DNA from: Streptomyces roseoviridis
Lineage (GTDB): Bacteria > Actinomycetota > Actinomycetes > Streptomycetales > Streptomycetaceae
DNA length: 64,000 bases
Direction of reading: 5' to 3'
NCBI RefSeq assembly: GCF_039535235.1
Contig: NZ_BAAAWU010000001.1
Coordinates: 2,108,001-2,172,000 of the forward strand
Part shown: piece by piece, positions 33,817-40,979 of the stretch
How positions within the stretch are numbered: position 1 is the first letter of the stretch
Layout: the number at the start of each line of letters is the position of its first letter
Notes under the pieces: model-generated
The model's database searches: none
What the model saw: the letters and a program-made list of their open reading frames with translations, nothing else
Told to the model about the DNA's origin: nothing
Program-made: the position numbers and the translations under genes

Positions 33817-33858
33817 TCAGCCGACGCGCTTTCCAAGTACGAGAATTCGGGTGCGCAT
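33817..33858 (-). CDS. ilvB leader peptide (Ile-Leu-Val-Leu)
   Basis: From ATG at 33858 the frame encodes [13 protein letters not shown] and stops at 33817. A GGAGGG site lies eight bases upstream. The run Ile-Leu-Val-Leu and the following terminator give a classical ribosome-mediated attenuator for branched-chain amino acids. Leader peptides of this kind are known before ilvB in actinobacteria. Confidence 0.8.
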   Translation of the reverse strand: MRTRILVLGKRVG

Positions 33859-33891
33859 GGCACTGACCCTCCCCCCGACGCGCGGTCACTG

Positions 33892-36800
33892 TCAAGTGGG
33901 TGGGACGGGCGTCTCACTATTTGAGCGGATCGGGGGACGGTTTCCGACACTCACCGGGACCGGAGCGGGCAGCGGGTACTCGTCCCGCACCAGGGCGCGG
34001 CGCAGCCGGTACTCGTCGAGCGGCCCGGAGAACGCCATGCCCTGGCCATGGGTGCAGCCCATGGAGCGCAGGGCGACGACCTGCTCGGGCATGTCCACGC
34101 CGTCGGCGACGGACTGCATCCCGAGATCACCGGCGATCCGCAGCAGACCGCTGGTGATCTTGCGCAGCCGGGCCGATTCCACGATGCCCTCGACCAGTCC
34201 GCGGTCCAGCTTCAGTATGTCGACCGGCAGGCGCCGAAGGGCGTTGATCGCCGCATGTCCGCTGCCGAATCCGTCCAGGGCGATCCGGACGCCGAGCCGG
34301 CGCAGGGCGGCCAGGCGCTGTTCCAGGTCGTCGAAGGTGACCCGGGGGTCCCGGGGGTCGGTGTCGGCGAGCTCGATGATCAGGGAGCCGGAGGGCAGGC
34401 CGTGCCGGGTCAGCAGCGACTCGACGGAGCCGAGCGGCATCGAGCGGTCGAGCAGACGGCGGGCGGAGAGCCGGATGGCGACCGGGGTGCGGTGGCCGAG
34501 TCCGGCGCGCTCGGCGGCCTGCTCGACGGCCTCCTCCAGGAGCCAGCGGCCGAGCTCGGCGGTGCGCTCGCTGTCGTCGGCGGCGCGCAGGAATTCGGCC
34601 GGGGTGAAGAGGATGCCCTGGGCGGAGCGCCAGCGGGCCTGGGCGGCGACGGCGGTGATCCGTCCGGTGGCCAGGTCGACGACGGGCTGGTGGAGCAGGG
34701 CGAACTCGCCGTCGTGCAGGGCGCTGCGCAGCCGTGCGGCCAGTTCGGTGCGGCGGACCACCTCGGCCTGCATCTGCGGGGCGTAGAGCTCGACGCGGTC
34801 CTTGCCGCCGGCCTTGGCCCGGTACATGGCGAGGTCGGCGTTGCGCAGCAGCTCTCCGGCGCTGAGGCCGGGCTCGGCGAAGGCGACGCCGATGGACGCG
34901 GCGACCCGCACCTCGCTGCCGCTCTCCAGGCGGTACGGCTGGGAGAGCCTGATCCGCAGCCGGTCGGCGATCTCGTGGACGCGGCACTCGCGGTCGGTCT
35001 GGTCGCGGCCGCCGTCCCCGAGGATGAGGGCGGCGAACTCGTCGCCGCCGAGCCGGGCCGCGGTGTCCCCGGCCCGCACGGAGTCCTGGAGCCGTCGCGC
35101 GGCCTGGATCAGCAGCTCGTCGCCGGCCTGGTGCCCGAGCCGGTCGTTGACGGCCTTGAAGCCGTCCAGGTCGATGAAGAGCACGGCGGTGCCGGGGTCC
35201 GAGGAGCGGCGGCCGCTGAGCGCGGTGCGGACCCGTTCGGTGAACAGGGCCCGGTTGGGCAGGTCGGTGAGCGGGTCGTGCTCGGCGTTGTGCCGCAGCT
35301 GGGCCTGGAGGCGGACGCGTTCGGTCACGTCGCGGCTGTTGAAGATCAGGCCGCCCTGGTGGCGGTTGACGGTGGACTCGACGTTCAGCCAGTCGCCGCG
35401 GCCGGAGCGGAAGCGGCACTCGATGCGGGTGGTGGGCTCCTCGGCGGGCGAGGCGGCCAGGAAGCGGCGCACCTCGTGGACGACGGATCCCAGGTCCTCG
35501 GGGTGGATCAGGGAGGCCAGCTCGGAGCCGATCAGCTCCTCCGCCTCGCGGCCGTACACGCCGGAGGCGGCGGGGCTGACGTAGCGGAGTATCCCGGAGG
35601 GCGCGGCGATCATGATGACGTCGCTGGAGCCCTGCACGAGGGACCGGAAGTGGTTCTCCTTCTGGGCCAGTTCGTGGGTCAGGGCGATGTTGTCGAGCAG
35701 CATGATGCCCTGCCGGACGACCAGGGCGAGCACGACCGTGCAGCCGGTGAGGACGACGACGCGGTCCACTCTGCGTCCCTCGACGACGTTGTACAGGATG
35801 CCGAGCGTGCAGACCGCCGCCGCGAGGTACGGAGTGAGGGCGGCGAGCGACCCGGCGAGGGGGCGGCTGTGCGGCTGCCTGACGGCCCGGGCGGCGGGCG
35901 GCGCCTCGGCGGGGCGGCGCGCGCCCCAGGGCGCGTAGGCGAGCAGCAGGGAGCCGGCGAACCAGCCCGCGTCCAGGAGCTGTCCGGAGCTGTAGTGCTC
36001 GCGCAGCAGCGGCGAGGTGAACAGCGCGTCGCACAGGACGGTGAGCGCGAGTGCGGCGATGGCGGTGTTGATCGCCGAGCGGTTGACGTGGGAGCGGCGG
36101 AAGTGCAGCGCGAGCACCATGCTGACGAGGACGATGTCGAGCAGGGGGTACGCGAGGGAGAGCGCGGCTCTGGCGACGCTCTCGCCCGGCACGTAGGCGG
36201 TGTGCGCGAGGGCCAGGCTCCACGACAGGGTGAGCAGGGAACCGCCGATCAGCCAGGCGTCGAGGGCGAGGCAGACCCAGCCCGCCCGGGTCACCGGCTT
36301 CTTGGCGAGGACGAGCAGGCCGACGATGGCGGGCGGGGCGAAGAGCAGGAAGCAGAGGTCGGCGACGGAGGGGCTGGGCACCTCCCGGTCGAGCACGACC
36401 TCGTACCAGCCCCAGACGGCGTTGCCCGCGGCGGCCATGAAGGAGGAGAAGGCGAACAGGAGCCAGGCGGGCCGGAAGCTGCGGTGGCGGCCGCGGGCGT
36501 AGAGGAAGCAGGAGACGGCGGCGGCGAGCGCGGCGGCGCTCAGGCCGAAGTCGCCCATGACGCGGGCGATCCGCTCGGAGCCCCAGCCGAGGGCGGCGCC
36601 GGTGGCGTATCCGCCGCAGACGAGGCCGAGGCCGATCTGGGCGAGGACTCCGCCGGCTTCGGGTCCCTGGGGTCCGGAGCCGGGCCCGCCCGGGGGGCCG
36701 GGGCGCGGGCCGGCCTCGGCGACGGACGACCGCCGCAGGAGTGCCCCCGTGCTCACCGGGGCCTCCGGGGCCTCGCGGGGGTGTTCGTGCGCGCGGTGCG

Positions 36801-37191
36801 TCCCCGGGCCGTCGCCCGGGTGGTCGGTGCGGGGTGCGGCGTGGCCGCCGCGGTCGCCGGGGGCGCACTGCCCGCCGTCCGGGGTGTCGGGCGGGGTGTG
36901 CCCGCGGCCGGCGTCGTCCGGTCGGTGCGCAGCGGCACCGGCGCGGGGGGCGGGAAGGGCGCGGGCACCCGGGCCGGCGGGGGCGACGCGTGCGCCCGGT
37001 CCGGCCGGGCCGGTGCCCCGGTCGTCCCGCGGCGGCCCGGCGGCGCGGGCGGGCGGGTCCTGGACCGGCTGGTCCGGGACGGCGGCTGCGAGGCGCGGAG
37101 GGGTGGCCGGCGGCGGCACCGCCGCGTCGGATCGTCGGTCACTCGGCCGTGCTTCACCCGTCGCCCCCCTCGGAATCTGATGACCCGTCAC
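33892..37191 (-). CDS. Membrane PAS-GGDEF-EAL protein with degenerate EAL (diguanylate cyclase candidate)
   Basis: A c-di-GMP enzyme of up to 1099 residues. Residues 1-185 are Pro/Ala/Arg-rich and disordered, about 186-505 hold roughly ten membrane helices, about 512-630 a PAS domain ([20 protein letters not shown]), and 640-795 a GGDEF domain with intact [12 protein letters not shown] and an inhibitory-site RAGD nine bases' worth of residues before it. The EAL domain (about 805-1060) is decayed: EAL reads AAQ, the DDFG motif reads DGFG, and the TE and N motifs are lost. It should therefore make rather than degrade c-di-GMP. From memory, the neighbour of ilvB in S. venezuelae is the sporulation-delaying cyclase CdgC. 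The start is uncertain: GTG 37191 (behind TATGGT) or GTG 36756 with a GGAGG site. The 80%-plus GC of 36757-37190 favours coding. Confidence 0.85.
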   Translation of the reverse strand: MTGHQIPRGATGEARPSDRRSDAAVPPPATPPRLAAAVPDQPVQDPPARAAGPPRDDRGTGPAGPGARVAPAGPGARALPAPRAGAAAHRPDDAGRGHTPPDTPDGGQCAPGDRGGHAAPRTDHPGDGPGTHRAHEHPREAPEAPVSTGALLRRSSVAEAGPRPGPPGGPGSGPQGPEAGGVLAQIGLGLVCGGYATGAALGWGSERIARVMGDFGLSAAALAAAVSCFLYARGRHRSFRPAWLLFAFSSFMAAAGNAVWGWYEVVLDREVPSPSVADLCFLLFAPPAIVGLLVLAKKPVTRAGWVCLALDAWLIGGSLLTLSWSLALAHTAYVPGESVARAALSLAYPLLDIVLVSMVLALHFRRSHVNRSAINTAIAALALTVLCDALFTSPLLREHYSSGQLLDAGWFAGSLLLAYAPWGARRPAEAPPAARAVRQPHSRPLAGSLAALTPYLAAAVCTLGILYNVVEGRRVDRVVVLTGCTVVLALVVRQGIMLLDNIALTHELAQKENHFRSLVQGSSDVIMIAAPSGILRYVSPAASGVYGREAEELIGSELASLIHPEDLGSVVHEVRRFLAASPAEEPTTRIECRFRSGRGDWLNVESTVNRHQGGLIFNSRDVTERVRLQAQLRHNAEHDPLTDLPNRALFTERVRTALSGRRSSDPGTAVLFIDLDGFKAVNDRLGHQAGDELLIQAARRLQDSVRAGDTAARLGGDEFAALILGDGGRDQTDRECRVHEIADRLRIRLSQPYRLESGSEVRVAASIGVAFAEPGLSAGELLRNADLAMYRAKAGGKDRVELYAPQMQAEVVRRTELAARLRSALHDGEFALLHQPVVDLATGRITAVAAQARWRSAQGILFTPAEFLRAADDSERTAELGRWLLEEAVEQAAERAGLGHRTPVAIRLSARRLLDRSMPLGSVESLLTRHGLPSGSLIIELADTDPRDPRVTFDDLEQRLAALRRLGVRIALDGFGSGHAAINALRRLPVDILKLDRGLVEGIVESARLRKITSGLLRIAGDLGMQSVADGVDMPEQVVALRSMGCTHGQGMAFSGPLDEYRLRRALVRDEYPLPAPVPVSVGNRPPIRSNSETPVPPT

Positions 37192-37239
37192 TTCGCTCCC
37201 CAGCGTCCGCCCGTTCCCGACGCAGTCCCCCGATCCCGG

Positions 37240-37245
37240 ACCATA
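37240..37245 (-). promoter_or_regulatory. Possible -10 TATGGT before the GGDEF-EAL gene
   Basis: TATGGT on the minus strand lies in the least GC-rich part of the intergenic region, about 50 bases before GTG 37191. No good -35. The rest of 37192-37345 shows no gene. Confidence 0.3.
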
Positions 37246-37345
37246 CACCAGGATCGTCACTCAGGGACAGGGGTGCAGTACTCTCCGTGACTACCAGGGG
37301 GCTTGTGAGCAGCGCACTCAGGGGGCGCGCGCCCTGGCCGGCGGA

Positions 37346-38308
37346 TCAGGTGGTGAGCACGACGTTGCCGGGCTCCTCCCCCGCCGCGAACCGGGTCAGC
37401 TGCGCCGCCAGGAGACGCTTGGCGCGCGGCATGAAGGCGGAGGTGGAGCCGCCGACGTGGGGGCTCACCAGGACACCGGGCGCGTGCCAGAGGGGATGCC
37501 CGGCCGGCAGCGGTTCGGGGTCGGTGACGTCGAGCGCGGCGGTGATCCGGCCCCTCTCCGCCTCCTTGAGGAGCGCGGCCGTGTCCACCACGGGGCCGCG
37601 CGCCACGTTGACCAGGAGGGCGCCGTCCTTCATCCGGGCGAGGAACCCGGCGTCGGCGAGATGGCGAGTCCCGGGCGTCAGCGGGACGGAGAGCACGACC
37701 ACGTCGGCCTCGGGCAGCAGCGCGGGCAGCTCCGACAGGGCGTGCACCGGACCGCGCTCGGTGGCACGCGCGGAGCGCGCGACGCGCACGACCCGCGCGC
37801 ACTCGAAGGGAACGAGCCGGTCCTCGATGGCGGCGCCGATCGACCCGTACCCGACGATCAGCACGGACTTGTCGGCGAGTGCCGGATAGAACCCGGCCCG
37901 CCACTCCTCCGCGTCCTGGCCGCGCACGAAGCCGGGGATGCCGCGCAGCGAGGCGAGTATCAGGGCGAGGGTCAGCTCGGCGGTGCTGGCCTCGTGCACG
38001 CCCCGGGCGTTGCACAGCCGGACGCCGGGGCGCAGGGCGCCGAGCCCCGGGGTCACGTGGTCGATGCCCGCGGAGAGCGTCTGCACGACCCGGACGGAGC
38101 CCATGGCGGGCAGCGGCCGGCAGGCGACCTCCTCGCCCTTCATGTACGGCACGACGTAGAAGGCGCAGCGCTCCGGATCGGCGGGGAAGTCGGGACCGCC
38201 GTCCCAGAAGCGGTAGTTCAGCCCCGACGCGCCCGGCGCGGGGAGCCCTTCGATCTCGTCGGCCGGAATCGGAAGCCACACGTCAGTGGCGGTGTCGTCG
38301 AACGTCAT
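37346..38308 (-). CDS. D-isomer-specific 2-hydroxyacid dehydrogenase
   Basis: A 320-residue NAD(P)-dependent dehydrogenase. The nucleotide loop is ADKSVLIVGYGSIGAAIEDR. Catalytic residues are Arg in ALLVNVARGPVVDTAALLKE, Glu in ALDVTDPEPLPAGHPLWHAP and His in VLVSPHVGGSTSAF. The N-terminal catalytic domain is divergent, so the substrate (glyoxylate, hydroxypyruvate or another 2-oxo acid) is open. The ATG at 38308 is preceded by TAGCCT seven bases upstream and no ribosome site, again a leaderless arrangement. It diverges from an aldo/keto reductase. Confidence 0.92.
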   Translation of the reverse strand: MTFDDTATDVWLPIPADEIEGLPAPGASGLNYRFWDGGPDFPADPERCAFYVVPYMKGEEVACRPLPAMGSVRVVQTLSAGIDHVTPGLGALRPGVRLCNARGVHEASTAELTLALILASLRGIPGFVRGQDAEEWRAGFYPALADKSVLIVGYGSIGAAIEDRLVPFECARVVRVARSARATERGPVHALSELPALLPEADVVVLSVPLTPGTRHLADAGFLARMKDGALLVNVARGPVVDTAALLKEAERGRITAALDVTDPEPLPAGHPLWHAPGVLVSPHVGGSTSAFMPRAKRLLAAQLTRFAAGEEPGNVVLTT

Positions 38309-38315
38309 GACCGGG

Positions 38316-38353
38316 AGGCTATGCGATGGATCCGGGGCGCCATTGGTTACTTT
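38316..38353. promoter_or_regulatory. Divergent -10 elements TAGCCT (minus) and TACTTT (plus)
   Basis: TAGCCT on the minus strand (38321-38316) lies seven bases before the dehydrogenase ATG. TACTTT at 38348-38353 would start the reductase mRNA near 38360, leaving a 24-base leader with a GGGAGGGG site. Only 75 bases separate the two genes, so the promoters must overlap. Confidence 0.4.
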
Positions 38354-38383
38354 GGGGGACGGCACAGGGAGGGGTACCGGCAG

Positions 38384-39385
38384 GTGGAGCGCAGGACGAT
38401 CGGGGCGGCGGCGCTCGGGGTGGGTGCGGTGGGCCTCGGATGCATGCCGATGAGCTGGGCGTACAGCGGCTCCCAGCGGCGGGGCGACCGCTCGTTGCGG
38501 ACGGTGCACGCGGCCCTGGACGCCGGGGCGAACCTGCTCGACACCGCCGACATGTACGGTCCGTTCACCAACGAGCTGCTGCTCGGGCGGGTACTCAAGG
38601 AGCGCCGGGCGGACGCCTTCGTGTCGACCAAGTGCGGACTGCTCGTGGGCGACGGGCACGTCGTGGCCAACGGCCGCCCGGGTTACGTGCGCAGGGCGTG
38701 CGACGCCTCGCTGCGCCGCCTCCAGACCGATGTGATCGACCTCTACCAGCTGCACCGGGCGGACCCCGAGGTGCCGGTGGAGGAGACCTGGGGCGCGATG
38801 GCCGACCTGGTGCGGGCGGGCAAGGTGCGGGCGCTCGGCCTGTGCGCGGTGGGCGCCCGCTCGACCCGGCGGGGCGCGCCGGACGGGGGCTACGAGGGAA
38901 CGATCCGCCAACTGGAGCGGATCCAGCAGGTGTTCCCGGTCAGCGCGGTCGAGGCCGAGCTGTCGGTGTGGTCCCAGGAGGCGCTGGTGCGGCTGCTGCC
39001 CTGGTGCGAGGCGCGGGGCGTGGGCTTCCTGGCGGCGATGCCGCTGGGCAGCGGTTATCTGACCGGGACCCTGACCCCGGGCGGCGGCTTCGAGGCGGAC
39101 GACCCGCGGGCCCGGCACCCGCGTTTCACCGCCGAGATGATGGCGGCCAACCAGCCGCTGGTGGCGGGCCTGCGCCGGGTCGCCGCCCGGCACGGCGAGG
39201 ACGTCACACCGGCGCAGGTGGCGCTGGCGTGGGTGCTCTCCCGCGGACCGCACGTGATCCCGATCCCGGGCGCCAAGCGGGAGCGGTGGGCCGTCGAGAA
39301 CGCCCGGGCGGCCGGCCTGGCCCTCGACGGGGCCGACCTGGCGGAGATCGCGGCGCTGCCGGCGCCGAGGGGCTCCTGGGACTGA
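38384..39385 (+). CDS. Aldo/keto reductase
   Basis: A 333-residue NADPH-dependent reductase of the AKR barrel type. Catalytic residues are visible: Asp and Tyr in LLDTADMYGPFTNELLLGR, Lys in FVSTKCGLLVGDG and His in IDLYQLHRADPEVPVEETW. The cofactor end is VIPIPGAKRERWAVENARAA. The GTG at 38384 has GGGAGGGG about eight bases upstream and matches family N-termini (RRTIGAAALGVGAVGLGCMP). The substrate is unknown. It is divergent from the 2-hydroxyacid dehydrogenase. Confidence 0.92.
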   Translation: MERRTIGAAALGVGAVGLGCMPMSWAYSGSQRRGDRSLRTVHAALDAGANLLDTADMYGPFTNELLLGRVLKERRADAFVSTKCGLLVGDGHVVANGRPGYVRRACDASLRRLQTDVIDLYQLHRADPEVPVEETWGAMADLVRAGKVRALGLCAVGARSTRRGAPDGGYEGTIRQLERIQQVFPVSAVEAELSVWSQEALVRLLPWCEARGVGFLAAMPLGSGYLTGTLTPGGGFEADDPRARHPRFTAEMMAANQPLVAGLRRVAARHGEDVTPAQVALAWVLSRGPHVIPIPGAKRERWAVENARAAGLALDGADLAEIAALPAPRGSWD

Positions 39386-39523
39386 GAGCGGCCCTGGGAC
39401 TGCGAGCGGCCCTGGGACCGAGGGGAAGGGAGCTCCCCGGAAAACCCGCCGCGGCGGATGGGAACCCGAACGGGCCGGGCGGTGTATCAAGAGCAGGAAC
39501 CGCCGCGCTGAAGGGATCGGGAC

Positions 39524-40663
39524 ATGGGTCGGGGCCGAGTCGTCGTGAAGGGCGTGGCGGGGGCTGTCGCCGCGCTGCTGCTGGCCGCCGGGTGCGGAGG
39601 GTCCTCGGGCGGGGGCGGGGGCGGAGGGCCGACCGCCACGCCGACCGGCCCACCTCCCTCGGCGACCTCCGCCACGAGCCCTCCGCGGGCGCCGGTGGTG
39701 AGGGTGGCGGGGACGCTCACCGAGGGCCTGAGGTCGCCGTGGGGCCTGACCGAGCTGCCCGGGGGCGATCTGCTGGTCTCGTCGCGCGACGAGCGGACGA
39801 TCACGCGCGTCTCGGCCCGGGACGGGCGCAAGACGCCGCTCGGCGAGGTCCCCGGGGTGGTGCCGGGCGGCGAGGGGGGCCTGATGGGCCTCGCGGTGCG
39901 GGACGGCTGGGTGTACGCGTACCTCACCTCCGCCTCGGACAACCGGATCGTGCGGATGCGGTACGGGGGTGGGGCCGGTGACCGGCTCGGGGCGCCGCAG
40001 CCGGTGCTGACGGGCATCCCGAAGGGGGTCGTGCACGACGGCGGGCGGATCGCGTTCGGCCCGGACGGGATGCTGTACGCGGGGACGGGAGAGACGGGAG
40101 AGACCGGGCTCGCCCAGGACCGGGAGTCGCTGGGCGGGAAGATCCTGCGGATGACCCCGGAGGGCCGCCCGGCGCCCGGCAACCCGTTCCCGGGCTCGGT
40201 CGTGTACTCGTACGGGCACCGCAATGTGCAGGGGCTCGCCTGGGACGGGGAAGGGCGCCTGTGGGCGGCGGAGTTCGGGCAGAACACCTGGGACGAGCTG
40301 AATCTGATCCGGCCGGGGCGGAACTACGGCTGGCCCGAGGCCGAGGGGCGGGCGGGCCGTTCCGGGTTCACCGACCCGGTGGCGCAGTGGCCGACCTCGG
40401 AGGCGTCGCCCAGCGGGATCGCCTACGCGCGCGGCGCGATCTGGATGGCCGGGCTGAGGGGCGAGCGGCTGTGGCGCGTCCCCCTCTCCGGAGCGGAACG
40501 TTCCGGAGAGCCCCGGGCGTTCCTCTCGGGTGAGTACGGACGGCTGCGCACGGTCCTGGCGACCGCGGGTGGCTCCCGGCTCTGGCTGGTGACCAGCGAG
40601 ACCGACACCCGGGGCACCCCGGGGCCGGACGACGACCGGATCCTCCGGCTGGAGGTCGGTTAG
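39524..40663 (+). CDS. Lipoprotein PQQ-dependent sugar dehydrogenase-like protein
   Basis: A 379-residue six-bladed beta-propeller exported and lipid-anchored: residues 1-23 end in the lipobox LLLAAGC, then a Gly/Pro/Thr linker. The GSDH/Asd family landmarks are SPWGLTELPGGDLLVSSRDE, GEGGLMGLAVRDGWVYAYLT, GGKILRMTPEGRPAPGNPF, YSYGHRNVQGLAWDGEGRLW, and RPGRNYGWPEAEGRAG. Such proteins oxidise sugars using PQQ at the outer face of the membrane; without PQQ synthesis genes in view the cofactor is assumed. The start at 39524 has GAAGGGATC upstream. It is probably a single gene, with a small gene 19 bases downstream. Confidence 0.92.
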   Translation: MGRGRVVVKGVAGAVAALLLAAGCGGSSGGGGGGGPTATPTGPPPSATSATSPPRAPVVRVAGTLTEGLRSPWGLTELPGGDLLVSSRDERTITRVSARDGRKTPLGEVPGVVPGGEGGLMGLAVRDGWVYAYLTSASDNRIVRMRYGGGAGDRLGAPQPVLTGIPKGVVHDGGRIAFGPDGMLYAGTGETGETGLAQDRESLGGKILRMTPEGRPAPGNPFPGSVVYSYGHRNVQGLAWDGEGRLWAAEFGQNTWDELNLIRPGRNYGWPEAEGRAGRSGFTDPVAQWPTSEASPSGIAYARGAIWMAGLRGERLWRVPLSGAERSGEPRAFLSGEYGRLRTVLATAGGSRLWLVTSETDTRGTPGPDDDRILRLEVG

Positions 40664-40682
40664 GGCCAGAGGGAGGCCGCAC

Positions 40683-40979
40683 GTGTTCAACCTGATGGAA
40701 GAGCTCTTCGCCCCGAGCCGCAAGCACACCGACGACGAGCGGCAGCGGCTCGCCCTGACCCGGGAGGACCTGGGCGACGGTGCTCCGCACAAGGGTCCGA
40801 TAGACCTGGCCTCCGGGAAGGTGACCGTGCGGATACCCGTGCCCGCGGGGGCGCCTGCCGGGTCAGACGGGGGCGTCGAGGAGCCGGAGGCGGTGGGCCA
40901 GGGCGGCGGCCTCGCCGCGGCCGGCGACGCCCAGCTTGGCGAGGATGTTGGAGACGTGGACGCTCGCCGTCTTCGGTGA
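40683..40979 (+). CDS. Small DUF6191-like protein with a long antisense tail
   Basis: The GTG at 40683 has GGGAGG seven bases upstream. The first 52 residues (MFNLMEELFAPSRKHTDDER, then GDGAPHKGPIDLASGKVTVR) look like small streptomycete proteins I associate with DUF6191, normally about 60-70 residues. The frame continues to 98 residues. The last 39 codons run antisense through the C-terminal helix-turn-helix of the convergent LuxR gene, and their Gly/Ala/Glu composition looks like a shadow. I suspect that the original stop was lost. The first half is a real gene; the tail is doubtful. Confidence 0.6.
   Translation: MFNLMEELFAPSRKHTDDERQRLALTREDLGDGAPHKGPIDLASGKVTVRIPVPAGAPAGSDGGVEEPEAVGQGGGLAAAGDAQLGEDVGDVDARRLR

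Noticed and set aside
36756..37191. A separate gene in the Pro/Ala-rich stretch before the GGDEF-EAL protein
   Set aside because: The stretch is in frame with the downstream protein, without its own stop. It is either an N-terminal extension or a leader, not a separate gene.
34048..37290. A 1080-codon open frame on the plus strand across the GGDEF-EAL gene
   Set aside because: Low-complexity Gly/Ala/Val/Glu composition, no domain, antisense to a PAS-GGDEF-EAL protein. Shadow frame.
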